A DNA stretch of 64,000 nucleotides from Thermohalobaculum sp963700775 (GCA_963700775.1 CAVOYU010000001.1:644678-708677); one strand, 5' to 3'. Counted from the first letter of the stretch, positions 17,103 to 25,736 are shown. Translations and numbers: made by a program. The notes: generated by a model from the letters alone, not told the origin.

Positions 17103-18518
17103 ATGCAGAACGCGGGCGCCACGGTTTCGGGCAGCACATATGACGTCCTCATCGCCGGCGGCGGCAATGCGGCGCTTTGTGCCGCCATCACCGCGGCCGA
17201 GCACGGGGCGAGGGTACTGGTCGCCGAGGCGGCGCCCAAGGCCTTTCGCGGCGGCAACTCGCGGCACACCCGCAACCTGCGCACCGCCCACGGGGCGCCG
17301 ACCGAGGTGCTGACCTCCGCCTATCCGGTCGAGGAGTATTACGACGACCTGATGCGGGTGACCGCCGGGCGCACCGACCCGCATCTCGCCCGCATGACCA
17401 TCGAGGAATCCGCCCGGCTGACCGGCTGGATGCACGCCCGCGGGGTTCGGTTCCAGCAGGCGATCGGCGGCACCCTGTCGCTCGACCGCACCAACGCCTT
17501 CTTCCGGGGCGGCGGCAAGGCGCTGATGAACGCCTACTACCTGACCGCGGCGCGCCTGGGGGTCGAGGCGGTCTACGACGCCGAGGTGACCGGGATCGAG
17601 ATCGAAGGCGGCCGCTTCACCGCCGCGCGGCTGCGCCACCGGGGCTTCGAGGCCAGGGTCGAGGCGCGGGCCCTGGTGGCGGCGGCCGGGGGCTATCAGG
17701 CCAATCTGGAATGGCTGGAGGAGGCCTGGGGGCCGGGGGCACGGAACTTCCTGATCCGCGGCACGCCTTACAATCGCGGCGGGGTGCTGAAGCTGCTGCT
17801 GGAGGCGGGCGCCAGGCAGGTCGGCGACGCCGACCAGTGCCACGCCATCGCGCTCGACGCCCGCGGACCGAAGTTCGACGGCGGCATCGCCACCCGGCTC
17901 GACAGCGTGCCGTTCTCGATCATGGTCAACCGCGACTGCCGGCGCTTCTACGACGAGGGCGAGGACTTCTGGCCGAAGCGCTATGCGATCTGGGGGCGGC
18001 TGGTGGCGAAGCAGCCGGACCAGATCGCCTGGTCGATCATCGACGCCAAGGCCGAGCCGCTGTTCCTGCCGCCGCTCTACCCGCCGGTGCGCTCGCAGAC
18101 GGTCGAGGGGCTGGCGGAGGCGCTGGGGCTCTCGCCGGCGGCGCTCAGGGCGACGGTCGACGCCTACAACGCCGCCTGCGCCAAGGAGGGGCCGTTCGAT
18201 CCGGCGGCCCATGACGGTCGGCGCACCACCGGGCTGACCCCGGAGAAGACGAACTGGGCGCGGCCGATCGACACTCCGCCCTTTGTCGGCTTCCCGATGC
18301 GGCCCGGGATCACCTTCACCTATATGGGCGTCGGGGTCGACGACACGGCGGCGCTGCTCTGGGCCGACGGCAGCCGGGCCGAGAACATCTACGCCGCCGG
18401 CGAGATCATGGCCGGGAACGTGCTGGGACAGGGCTACCTGGCCGGGATCGGGATGACCATCGGGACCGTGTTCGGCCTGAAGGCCGGGGAAGGAGCGGCG
18501 CGCCATGCCAGGGTTTGA
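17103..18518 (+). CDS. tcuA: FAD-dependent tricarballylate dehydrogenase TcuA
   Basis: A 471-residue flavoprotein of the fumarate-reductase/succinate-dehydrogenase fold. The N-terminal Rossmann motif VLIAGGGNAALCAAITAAEH binds FAD; the second FAD segment is NIYAAGEIMAGNVLGQGYLA near the C-terminus. The active-site region includes GGNSRHTRNLRTAHG. TcuA oxidises tricarballylate to cis-aconitate and passes electrons to TcuB. It overlaps tcuB by 14 bp, strongly implying coupled expression. No tcuR or tcuC transporter gene is adjacent; the divergent AbrB-type membrane gene takes that place. Confidence 0.9.
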   Translation: MQNAGATVSGSTYDVLIAGGGNAALCAAITAAEHGARVLVAEAAPKAFRGGNSRHTRNLRTAHGAPTEVLTSAYPVEEYYDDLMRVTAGRTDPHLARMTIEESARLTGWMHARGVRFQQAIGGTLSLDRTNAFFRGGGKALMNAYYLTAARLGVEAVYDAEVTGIEIEGGRFTAARLRHRGFEARVEARALVAAAGGYQANLEWLEEAWGPGARNFLIRGTPYNRGGVLKLLLEAGARQVGDADQCHAIALDARGPKFDGGIATRLDSVPFSIMVNRDCRRFYDEGEDFWPKRYAIWGRLVAKQPDQIAWSIIDAKAEPLFLPPLYPPVRSQTVEGLAEALGLSPAALRATVDAYNAACAKEGPFDPAAHDGRRTTGLTPEKTNWARPIDTPPFVGFPMRPGITFTYMGVGVDDTAALLWADGSRAENIYAAGEIMAGNVLGQGYLAGIGMTIGTVFGLKAGEGAARHARV

Positions 18519-19626
18519 TACCGCCCCCTTGCTCGTCCCGGAAGCGGACACCGTCGCCGAGGCCCGGCGCACCATGGAGATCTGCAACGCCTGCCGCTAC
18601 TGCGAGGGCTTCTGCCCGGTGTTCCCGGCGATGGAGCTGCGGCGCGGCTTCAGCGACGGCGACCTCGGCTATCTCGCCAATCTCTGCCACCACTGCAAGG
18701 GCTGCTACCACGCCTGCCAGTACGCGCCACCGCACGAGTGGGGCCTGAACCTGCCGCGCACCTTCGCCGAGCTCCGGGCCGAGACCTATGCGGAACACGC
18801 CTGGCCGAAGGGGCTGGGGCGGCTGTTCGAGCGGAACGGGCTGGTGGTGTCGCTGGCGACCGCGCTGGCGCTGGCGGCGGTGATGATCCTGACGGCGGCG
18901 CTGGCCGGGAGCGAGACCATGACCGACCGCCATACGGGACCGGGGGCGTTCTACGCGGTGATCCCGTGGGGGGTGATGGCGACCCTGGGGCTGGCGAGCT
19001 TCGGCTGGGCGGTGGTCGCCATGGCCATGGGCGGGCTGAGCTTCTGGCGGGCGAGCGGCGGCGGGGCGCTGCCGCCGGCGGCGCTCGGGCTGGCGCTGCG
19101 GGATGCGGGGCAGACCCGGCATCTGGGCGGCGGGGGCGATGGCTGCAACGATGTGGACGAGCGCTTCGGCATGGGCCGGCGGCACCTGCATCTGGCCACC
19201 ATGTGGGGTTTCCTGCTGTGTTTCGCGGCGACCTGCGTTGCCACGGTGATGGATCACCTCCTGGGCTGGCAGGCGCCCTATTCCTGGTACTCGCTGCCGG
19301 TGGTGCTCGGGACGATCGGCGGAATCGGGATCGTGGCCGGGACCGCGGGGCTGTTCGCGATCAAGTTCGTGACCGACCGGGCGCCGGAGGCGACCCGGCT
19401 CCGGGGCATGGATACGGGGTTCCTGGCGCTGCTGCATTTCACCGCGCTGACCGGGCTTGCGCTGCTGTTCTTCCGGCACACGACGGCGATGGGCTGGCTG
19501 CTGGCGATCCATCTGGGCTTCGTGCTGGCGCTGTTCGCCACCCTGCCCTATGGCAAGATGGTGCATGGGGTGTACCGGACGCTGGCGCTGGCGCGGCATC
19601 ACCGGGAACAGGCATCGCATCGCTGA
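18505..19626 (+). CDS. tcuB: Tricarballylate utilisation protein TcuB
   Basis: A 373-residue membrane Fe-S protein that reoxidises TcuA and delivers electrons to the quinone pool. The soluble N-terminus holds two 4Fe-4S motifs: C27/C30/C33/C37 (CNACRYCEGFC) and C61/C64/C67/C71 (CHHCKGCYHAC). About six membrane helices follow, with His residues (HLHLATMWG, LLHFTALTG, FFRHTTAMG) suited to bind haem b. The ATG overlaps the tcuA end by 14 bp. The gene ends before a 143-bp A/T-richer gap that likely carries the rsfS promoter. Confidence 0.9.
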   Translation: MPGFDTAPLLVPEADTVAEARRTMEICNACRYCEGFCPVFPAMELRRGFSDGDLGYLANLCHHCKGCYHACQYAPPHEWGLNLPRTFAELRAETYAEHAWPKGLGRLFERNGLVVSLATALALAAVMILTAALAGSETMTDRHTGPGAFYAVIPWGVMATLGLASFGWAVVAMAMGGLSFWRASGGGALPPAALGLALRDAGQTRHLGGGGDGCNDVDERFGMGRRHLHLATMWGFLLCFAATCVATVMDHLLGWQAPYSWYSLPVVLGTIGGIGIVAGTAGLFAIKFVTDRAPEATRLRGMDTGFLALLHFTALTGLALLFFRHTTAMGWLLAIHLGFVLALFATLPYGKMVHGVYRTLALARHHREQASHR

Positions 19627-19756
19627 GACTCGCGTAAAATGCGACATTTCGGTGAAATTTCAGCGCCTTCTTGAGAGCGGGCGCCAGAGTTGCTAAGTTG
19701 AGGGTGTTGGCGGCGCTGTTTCACGGACTCACCCTGGGCCCGGCAGCCGGACAGAC

Positions 19757-19761
19757 GGAGG
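19757..19761 (+). promoter_or_regulatory. Shine-Dalgarno sequence that decides the rsfS start
   Basis: GGAGG ends eight bases before CTG 19770. An in-frame TAG at 19764-19766 excludes any longer reading frame. The next conventional start, GTG 19824, has no Shine-Dalgarno sequence, which makes CTG the best-supported start. Confidence 0.6.
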
Positions 19762-19769
19762 TATAGGAT

Positions 19770-20192
19770 CTGACCCAACAAGTTGCCGCGAGCGCCCTGC
19801 GCGCTCATGCGCCGAAGCCCCCGGTGGCCGCTTCGGACGACGAGACCGGAAGCCGCGAGCTTCTCAATCTCATCACTTCCACTCTTGATCAGGACGGCGC
19901 CGAGGACATCCTCGACATCCCGCTTGCCGGCAAGTCGGCGGTGGCGGATTTCATGGTGATCGCCTCGGGCCGCTCGACGCGCCATGTGGCCGCGCTCTGC
20001 GAGAAGCTGACCGAAAGGCTGAAGCAGGACGCCGGCGTCAGCGCGCGGGTCGAGGGCAAGGAGGCCGCCGACTGGGTGCTGATCGACGCCGGGGACGTGA
20101 TCGTCCACGTGTTCCGGCCCGAGGTCCGCGAGTTCTACCAGCTCGAGAAGATGTGGCTCGCCGCTCCGGACAAGGCGGCCCGCCGCGCCTGA
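19770..20192 (+). CDS. rsfS: Ribosomal silencing factor RsfS, probable CTG start
   Basis: A 140-residue protein from the CTG (122 if the GTG at 19824 is used). The RsfS/Iojap core is clear: DGAEDILDIPLAGKSAVADF, MVIASGRSTRHVAALCEKL, EGKEAADWVLIDAGDVIVHV and FRPEVREFYQLEKMW. RsfS binds ribosomal protein L14 and blocks subunit joining when nutrients are scarce. It is followed eight bases downstream by rlmH, the standard pairing. The N-terminal 18 residues from CTG (beginning TQQVAASAL) are not part of the conserved domain, so homology does not settle the start. Confidence 0.9.
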   Translation: MTQQVAASALRAHAPKPPVAASDDETGSRELLNLITSTLDQDGAEDILDIPLAGKSAVADFMVIASGRSTRHVAALCEKLTERLKQDAGVSARVEGKEAADWVLIDAGDVIVHVFRPEVREFYQLEKMWLAAPDKAARRA

Positions 20193-20200
20193 GGGCGCCT

Positions 20201-20671
20201 GTGAAGATCACGATTGCCGCAGTCGGGCGGATGAAGCCCGGCCCCGAGAAGATGCTGGTCAACGACTACCTCAACCGCGCCGCGCTGGCGGGGCGGGCGC
20301 AGGCGCTTTGCCCGTTCAACATCTCCGAGATCGACGAGCGCAAGGCCCATGACCGGGCCGAGCAGTCGCTGCGGCTGGCCGCCGCCGTGCCTGCCGGGGC
20401 CGCGGCCATCGCCCTCGACGAGCGCGGCGAGACCATGACCAGCCCCGCCTTCGCCAAGCTGATGGCGGCGATCCGGGACCGGGGCGCGCCGGAGGCGGTG
20501 TTCCTGATCGGCGGCGCCGACGGGCACGACCGGGCGCTGTGCGAGCGGGCCGAGAAGGTGCTGTCCTTCGGGCCGATGGTCTGGCCGCACATGCTGGTGC
20601 GGGTGATGCTGGCCGAGCAGCTTTACCGGGCGGTGTCGATCCTGGCCCGATCGCCCTATCACCGGGAGTGA
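20201..20671 (+). CDS. rlmH: 23S rRNA pseudouridine-1915 N3-methyltransferase
   Basis: A 156-residue SPOUT methyltransferase. It starts at GTG 20201 (VKITIAAVGRMKPGPEKMLV) and has the knot motifs IALDERGETMTSPAFAKLM, FLIGGADGHDRALCERAEKV, LSFGPMVWPHMLVRVMLAEQ and LYRAVSILARSPYHRE, matching the usual 155-156-residue length and the conserved C-terminal PYHRE. It methylates pseudouridine 1915 in helix 69 of assembled 70S ribosomes. It is co-directional with rsfS with an 8-base gap. Confidence 0.96.
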   Translation: MKITIAAVGRMKPGPEKMLVNDYLNRAALAGRAQALCPFNISEIDERKAHDRAEQSLRLAAAVPAGAAAIALDERGETMTSPAFAKLMAAIRDRGAPEAVFLIGGADGHDRALCERAEKVLSFGPMVWPHMLVRVMLAEQLYRAVSILARSPYHRE

Positions 20672-20724
20672 GGGCCGCTGGCGCGGGAGACTGGCATGCG
20701 GGGGCTCGGGACAGGGTGCGCCCG

Positions 20725-20895
20725 ATGCCCCTGACCGTCCGGCCGGCGGGACGCGCCGGCGATGGCGGCGCTGCTGAACGCGCTGATCGCGCGCGGCGGA
20801 TCGACCGCGTACCGCGAGCCGTTCGACGCGGAAGGGATCGTCGGGACCTTCATCGAACCGAAGCTCGGCATCTGCTGCCTTTGTGCGGTCGACGG
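20725..20895 (+). pseudogene. Decayed GNAT acetyltransferase fragment
   Basis: The ATG at 20725 begins MPLTVRPAG, the usual N-terminus of a GNAT acetyltransferase. The continuation lies one frame over, as MAALLNALIARGGSTAYREP FDAEGIVGTFIEPKLGICCL CAVDGA (from about 20762). This resembles the N-terminal third of phosphinothricin-acetyltransferase-like proteins. The acetyl-CoA-binding part is missing: similarity ends near 20893, where GC-rich sequence antisense to the NTF2-like gene's tail begins. One frameshift plus a deleted 3' two-thirds means it is not functional. Confidence 0.6.
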
Positions 20896-21374
20896 CGCGG
20901 ACACTGGCGGGGCGGCGGACGGCGGGGCGGCGCGCGGCGACGGCCGCCTCGGGTCGAACCCGGCGGTCTGGAGAAGATCCGCGCGAGGAGTTCCGTGTCG
21001 AGATAGGCAACGATTTCGACGATCCGGCCCTCGCGCATGACCATCGCGAAGCAGTAGACTTGGTTGTATTGTTGCCCCGTCCTGCCGACACCTGTGCTCT
21101 GGAAGCGCAGGAACACCTTGGCGCCCTCCGCAGCGACATCGATCAATCTTGTCGTCAAGGGACCTTCGAGGCGCTCGAGAAGCGGGCCGAAGGCCCGGTC
21201 CACGAGCGCCCGCTTCGAGCGGTAGACGCCGGATACCGGCGTCGTCCCGATGACCGTCCAGACAACATCCTCCGCGATGATGTCGAAGAACGGGGCGCTA
21301 TCGCCTTGGTCCCACGGCTCGAAGGCCGCGCGGACCAGTGCCTTGTTGTTTTCGCTCGATGTGATGACCTCCAC
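20850..21374 (-). CDS. NTF2-like (SnoaL/ketosteroid-isomerase-type) protein with an odd C-terminal tail
   Basis: A 174-residue reading frame. Residues 4-133 form a recognisable SnoaL/NTF2-like domain: NNKALVRAAFEPWDQGDSAP, FFDIIAEDVVWTVIGTTPVS, FLRFQSTGVGRTGQQYNQVY and EGRIVEIVAYLDTELLARIF. Such alpha+beta barrels bind small hydrophobic ligands and serve as isomerases, cyclases or binding proteins; no substrate can be assigned. The last 40 residues are an Arg/Pro-rich tail antisense to the end of the GNAT fragment, most simply explained by loss of the original stop in a rearrangement. The start is GTG 21372-21374, preceded by GGGA only. Confidence 0.7.
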   Translation of the reverse strand: MEVITSSENNKALVRAAFEPWDQGDSAPFFDIIAEDVVWTVIGTTPVSGVYRSKRALVDRAFGPLLERLEGPLTTRLIDVAAEGAKVFLRFQSTGVGRTGQQYNQVYCFAMVMREGRIVEIVAYLDTELLARIFSRPPGSTRGGRRRAPPRRPPPRQCPRRRPHKGSRCRASVR

Positions 21375-21687
21375 TCCCTGTCGGGAACCGCGCCTCCCGC
21401 CGACCCCTGACGCAGATGTCATTCGCCGGAAACCTTCGTCTTCGGCCGCTGGTCTTCGGCTGCCCCACGGCATCGTGCGCGGACAATCACGCCGCCTTGG
21501 CCACGCTAGGCCGATTCCCGTCGCCCGCGCAAACTGCCGGTGCCGCCGCATCAGGGCGCGACGCGGTGCCCGGAGGCGGCCCGCGCACAGGCCCTCCCCG
21601 ACGCCCCTGCGCCTCCACCCGTTGCACCTGCCGCCGCGAGAGGCTAAATGCCCGGGCGAGCAGTCCTGAGAGCCGAGGCAGGGAACC
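21375..21687. other. 313-bp gap upstream of gpmI
   Basis: No credible gene in any frame: the open frames here are Arg/Pro/Ala-rich shadows with no family resemblance. The gap must hold the divergent promoters for the NTF2-like gene and gpmI, but I cannot point to convincing -35/-10 pairs. Purine-rich gaggcaggga just before 21688 serves as the gpmI ribosome-binding site. Confidence 0.5.
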
Positions 21688-23229
21688 ATGCCCGACCACC
21701 GCCCCGTGATCCTGATGGTGCTGGACGGCTGGGGGCTGTCGGCGCCCGGGCCGGCGAACGCGCCCTCGCTCGCCGATACCCCGAACTTCGACCGGATCTG
21801 GGCGGAGTGCCCACGCACCACCCTCTCGGCCAGCGGCACCGATGTGGGGCTGCCCGAGGGGCAGATGGGCAATTCCGAGGTCGGGCACACCAATATCGGC
21901 GCCGGGCGGGTGGTGTGGATGGACCTGCCGCGGATCGACAACGCCATCGCCGACGGCAGCTTCGCCGCCAGTCCGGCGCTGGCGCGCTTCGCGGCGCGGC
22001 TGAAGGAGACCGGCGGCACCGCCCATGTGATCGGGCTCGCGAGCCCCGGCGGCGTGCATTCGCACCAGCGCCACATGGCCGAGACGGCGCGGGTGCTGGC
22101 CGGGATGGGCGTGCCGGTGAAGCTGCACCTGTTCCTCGACGGCCGCGACGTGGCGCCGAAGTCGGCGCTTGGGCAGGTGGCGGAGCTGGAACGCGCGGTC
22201 GGCGCGGCGGGCGCGGTCGCCACCGTCTGCGGCCGGTTCTACGGCATGGACCGGGACAAGCGCTGGGACCGGGTGCAGGCGGCCTTCGGCGCCATGGTCT
22301 CGGGCACCGGCGAGCGGGCGGCGAGCGCCGCGGCGGCGATCGAGGCCGGCTACGGGCGCGGCGAGACCGACGAGTTCGTGCTGCCGACGGTGATCGGCGA
22401 CCATGCGGGGATGCGCGGCGGCGACGGCGTGCTCTGCATCAACTTCCGCGCCGACCGGGCCCGCGAGATCCTGGACGCGCTGCTCGACCCCGGGTTCGAC
22501 GGTTTCGACGCCTCGGCCCGGCCGCGCTTCGCCGCGGCGCTGGGAATGGCGGAATATTCCGACCGGCTGAACCGCCTGATGGACGTGATCTTCCCCTCCG
22601 ACGAGATCGTCAACACGCTGGGGCGCTGGGTGTCGATGCAGGGCAGGCGCCAGTTCCGGCTGGCGGAGACCGAGAAATACCCCCACGTCACCTTCTTCCT
22701 GAACGGCGGTGTCGAGACGCCGGACCCCGGCGAGGACCGCACCATGGCGCCCTCGCCCAAGGTCCGGACCTACGACCTTGCGCCGGAGATGTCGGCGGCC
22801 GAGGTGACCGGGCACCTGGTCGCGGCGATCCGCGATCTCTACGACCTGATCGTGGTCAACTACGCCAACCCGGACATGGTCGGGCATACCGGCTCGATCC
22901 CGGCGGCGGTGGCCGCATGCGAGGCGGTCGACCGCGGGCTCGGCGCGGCGCTGGCGGCGCTGGAGGAGACCGGCGGGGCGCTGCTGGTCACCGCCGACCA
23001 CGGCAATTGCGAGATGATGATCGACCCCGAGACCGGCGGGCCGCACACAGCGCACACCACCAACCCGGTGCCGCTGGTGCTGGTCGAGCATGGCGTGGCG
23101 GCGCGGGGCTGGAGGCTTTCCGACGGCGGCCGGCTGGCCGATCTGGCGCCGACGCTGCTGGCGCTGATGGGGCTCGCGCAGCCGGCCGAGATGACCGGGC
23201 GCTCGCTGCTCAGGGACCCGGGCCGGTGA
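21688..23229 (+). CDS. gpmI: 2,3-bisphosphoglycerate-independent phosphoglycerate mutase
   Basis: A 513-residue alkaline-phosphatase-superfamily enzyme that interconverts 3- and 2-phosphoglycerate. The metal site includes VLMVLDGWG-type N-terminal Asp (ILMVLDGWGL) and the phospho-Ser in GQMGNSEVGHTNIGAGRVVW. It also has HLFLDGRDVAPKSAL, the Arg pair in INFRADRAREI, NYANPDMVGHTGS and the final TADHGNCEMM. Length and motif order are standard. It overlaps envC by GTGA and starts a four-gene run envC-ctpA-rppH, a conserved alphaproteobacterial order. Confidence 0.97.
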   Translation: MPDHRPVILMVLDGWGLSAPGPANAPSLADTPNFDRIWAECPRTTLSASGTDVGLPEGQMGNSEVGHTNIGAGRVVWMDLPRIDNAIADGSFAASPALARFAARLKETGGTAHVIGLASPGGVHSHQRHMAETARVLAGMGVPVKLHLFLDGRDVAPKSALGQVAELERAVGAAGAVATVCGRFYGMDRDKRWDRVQAAFGAMVSGTGERAASAAAAIEAGYGRGETDEFVLPTVIGDHAGMRGGDGVLCINFRADRAREILDALLDPGFDGFDASARPRFAAALGMAEYSDRLNRLMDVIFPSDEIVNTLGRWVSMQGRRQFRLAETEKYPHVTFFLNGGVETPDPGEDRTMAPSPKVRTYDLAPEMSAAEVTGHLVAAIRDLYDLIVVNYANPDMVGHTGSIPAAVAACEAVDRGLGAALAALEETGGALLVTADHGNCEMMIDPETGGPHTAHTTNPVPLVLVEHGVAARGWRLSDGGRLADLAPTLLALMGLAQPAEMTGRSLLRDPGR

Positions 23230-24359
23230 GGCGGCCCGGCGCCCCGGTCGCCGCGGTGCTTGCCGCGCTCGCGATCGCCGGTGCCGCCCTTGCAAACGGC
23301 GCCGACGAGCTCGTGCGGGCGCAGGCGCTGCTGGCGCGGGCCGGGGTGCTGCTGGACGACGCGGAGGCCGAGGACATGCGCCTCGGCGCGCTCGGCCGGG
23401 CGGTGGGCGCACACGAGGCGGCGCTGGCGGCGCTCCGGGCCGCGCTGCGGGCGCTGGCTGCCGAGGAACGGACGCTGACCGACCGGATCGACGCCGATGC
23501 GGGGCAGCTGGCGCAGCTTCTGGCGGCGCTGCAATCGATCGCGCGGGCACCGTCCTCGGCCCTGCTGGCGGTGCGCGGCGGGCCGCTGGAGGCGACGCGG
23601 GCGGCGATGCTGATCGCCGGCGTCACGCCGGAGCTGGACCGGCGGGTGGGCGAGCTGACCGGGCGGCTGGACACGCTCCGGTCACTCCGCGCCCGCGAGG
23701 AGGAGGCCCGCGACCAGACCCGCGCGGCGCTGAGCGTGCTGCAGGAGCTGCGCGCCCACACCGCCGATGCGCTGGGCCGGCGCGACAAGGCCGGCCTCGC
23801 GACCCAGAGCGAGCTGCGCGACCAGGCCGAGGTGGCCCGGATGCGGGCCCGCGACCTCGCCGGGCTGGCGGGCGAGCTGGCCGGCGCCGGGATCGGCGCC
23901 GCGCCGGACATGCCGCCGGGGCGGGTGCCACTGCCCCTCGCCGGCGAGGTGACGGCGACCTTCGGGGAGCCCGACCCCTGGGGCCGGCCGGGCCACGGCT
24001 GGTCGGTCACGGCGCCGGCCTTCGCCCAGGTCACGGCCCCCTGGGACGGCACGATCCGGTTCGCCGGGCCGCTGATCGACTACGGCCAGATCGTGGTCCT
24101 GGAGCCCGCGACGGGCTATCTTCTGGTCGTCGCCGGGCTCTCCCATGTCGAGCGGGAGGCGGGCGAGGTTGTGCTTGCGGGAGAAAAGCTGGGGGATCTC
24201 GGCGGAAATCTGCCCTCGGGCGAGGAAATTTTGCGTGAAGCGGCGAATGGGAGTAGTCAGTTTCGGCAGGAAACGGTCTATCTTGAACTGAGACGGTCGG
24301 GGGAACCCTTGGACCCGGAAGAATGGTTCGACCGGACAACGAGCGAGGCAAGTCGATGA
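23226..24359 (+). CDS. EnvC-like murein hydrolase activator with degenerate LytM domain
   Basis: A 377-residue exported protein: a short N-terminal hydrophobic signal (APVAAVLAALAIAGAALANG), an Ala/Arg/Glu-rich coiled coil over residues 30-215, then a LytM/M23 domain (PLPLAGEVTATFGEPDPWGR to the end). The zinc-binding His residues of active M23 peptidases are not in their usual places: the GYxxxYxH-type segment reads GYLLVVAGLSHVE. It should therefore activate amidases rather than cut peptidoglycan itself, as EnvC does. It starts with GTG overlapping the gpmI stop and ends by overlapping ctpA (ATGA). Confidence 0.85.
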   Translation: MRRPGAPVAAVLAALAIAGAALANGADELVRAQALLARAGVLLDDAEAEDMRLGALGRAVGAHEAALAALRAALRALAAEERTLTDRIDADAGQLAQLLAALQSIARAPSSALLAVRGGPLEATRAAMLIAGVTPELDRRVGELTGRLDTLRSLRAREEEARDQTRAALSVLQELRAHTADALGRRDKAGLATQSELRDQAEVARMRARDLAGLAGELAGAGIGAAPDMPPGRVPLPLAGEVTATFGEPDPWGRPGHGWSVTAPAFAQVTAPWDGTIRFAGPLIDYGQIVVLEPATGYLLVVAGLSHVEREAGEVVLAGEKLGDLGGNLPSGEEILREAANGSSQFRQETVYLELRRSGEPLDPEEWFDRTTSEASR

Positions 24360-25681
24360 TGCGCAAGACAGTGGTGGCCCTTTTGGCGGGCGTGGCGCTG
24401 GGGGCGATGGTGCCTCAGCTGGTCGCGACGACGGTGGCCCAGGAGAATACGCCCAAGACGACCTACGAATACCTTGACCTGTTCGGCGACATCTTCGAGC
24501 GGGTACGGGTCGCCTATGTCGAGGAGGTGGACGAGCAGAAGCTGATCGAGGCGGCGATCAACGGCATGCTGGCCTCGCTCGATCCGCATTCGGCCTATCT
24601 GCCGCCCGAGAACTTCGCCGACATGCGCGAGCAGACCAAGGGCGAGTTCGGCGGGCTCGGCATCGAGGTCACGATGGAGAACGGCTTCGTCAAGGTGGTG
24701 TCGCCGATCGACGACACGCCGGCGGCGCGGGCCGGGCTGCTGTCGGGCGACTTCATCACCCATATCGACGGCGAATCGGTGCTGGGGCTTTCCCTGTCCG
24801 AGGCGGTCGACAAGATGCGCGGGCCGGTCGGGTCGGAGATCAACATCACCATCAGCCGCGCCGGCTCGGAGGAGCCGTTCGACGTCAAGATCACCCGCGA
24901 CGTGATCAAGATCCGCGCGGTGCGGGCGCGCGTCGAAGGCGATGTGGGCATCCTCCGCATCACCACCTTCAACGAGCAGACCTTCGCCAACCTCGAGGAG
25001 GCGATCGCCGAGGTGAAGGAGAAGATCGGCGCCGACAAGGTGTCGGGCTACATCGTCGACCTGCGCAACAATCCGGGCGGTCTCCTGAACCAGGCGATCG
25101 AGGTGGCGGACGCCTTCCTCGACACCGGCGAGATCGTCTCGACCCGCGGCCGCGACCTCGAGGAAGCCGACCGGGTGAACGCCCGGACCGGCGACCTGAC
25201 CGGCGGCAAGCCGGTGGTGGTGCTGATCAACGAGGGCTCGGCTTCCGCCTCGGAGATCGTGGCCGGGGCGTTGCAGGACCAGCGCCGCGCGATCCTGCTG
25301 GGGGCAAAGACCTTCGGCAAGGGCTCGGTGCAGACGGTCATGCAGCTCGGCGACAAGGGCGCGATGAAGCTGACGACGGCGCGCTACTACACCCCGTCCG
25401 GCCGCTCGATCCAGGCGCTGGGCATCGAGCCCGACATCCTGGTCGAGGAGCGCAAGATCTCGGACACCGAGGCCGAGGCCGAGGCGGAAAAGCGCACCCG
25501 CTCGGAGGCGGACCTGCGCGGCCGGCTGGAGAGCGAGCTCTCGGAGGACGAGCGCAAGCAGCTCGAGGAAGAGCGGGCGCGGCACGAGGCGACGGCGAAG
25601 CTCCGCCAGGAGGACTTCCAGCTCGCCTATGCGCTCGACCTGCTGGCCGGGCTGTCGATCTACGGCAGGAACGGGAACTGA
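24356..25681 (+). CDS. ctpA: Carboxy-terminal processing protease, S41 family
   Basis: A 441-residue periplasmic protease. It has an N-terminal signal segment (RKTVVALLAGVALGAMVPQL), the helical YEYLDLFGDIFERVRVAYVE, a PDZ domain (GLGIEVTMENGFVKVVSPID; AGLLSGDFITHIDGESV) and the S41 core. The core carries catalytic Ser in NEGSASASEIVAGALQD and Lys in GAKTFGKGSVQTVMQLGD. The C-terminal 70 residues are an acidic/basic coiled coil. It trims or degrades proteins at their C-termini in the periplasm; EnvC-like neighbours suggest a role in cell-wall turnover. Start: ATG 24356, with a second ATG directly after it. Confidence 0.94.
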   Translation: MMRKTVVALLAGVALGAMVPQLVATTVAQENTPKTTYEYLDLFGDIFERVRVAYVEEVDEQKLIEAAINGMLASLDPHSAYLPPENFADMREQTKGEFGGLGIEVTMENGFVKVVSPIDDTPAARAGLLSGDFITHIDGESVLGLSLSEAVDKMRGPVGSEINITISRAGSEEPFDVKITRDVIKIRAVRARVEGDVGILRITTFNEQTFANLEEAIAEVKEKIGADKVSGYIVDLRNNPGGLLNQAIEVADAFLDTGEIVSTRGRDLEEADRVNARTGDLTGGKPVVVLINEGSASASEIVAGALQDQRRAILLGAKTFGKGSVQTVMQLGDKGAMKLTTARYYTPSGRSIQALGIEPDILVEERKISDTEAEAEAEKRTRSEADLRGRLESELSEDERKQLEEERARHEATAKLRQEDFQLAYALDLLAGLSIYGRNGN

Positions 25682-25736
25682 CGGGCCGGACGGGGGTGCG
25701 CCCGAGCGCGCACCCCGCTCCCGGCCCCGCGGACCG

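Noticed and set aside
21616..21687. Helix-turn-helix-like peptide in a minus-strand frame upstream of gpmI
   Set aside because: The resemblance (FSLSRRQVQRV) is short, has no start or stop of its own and lies in an antisense frame of gpmI; probably chance.
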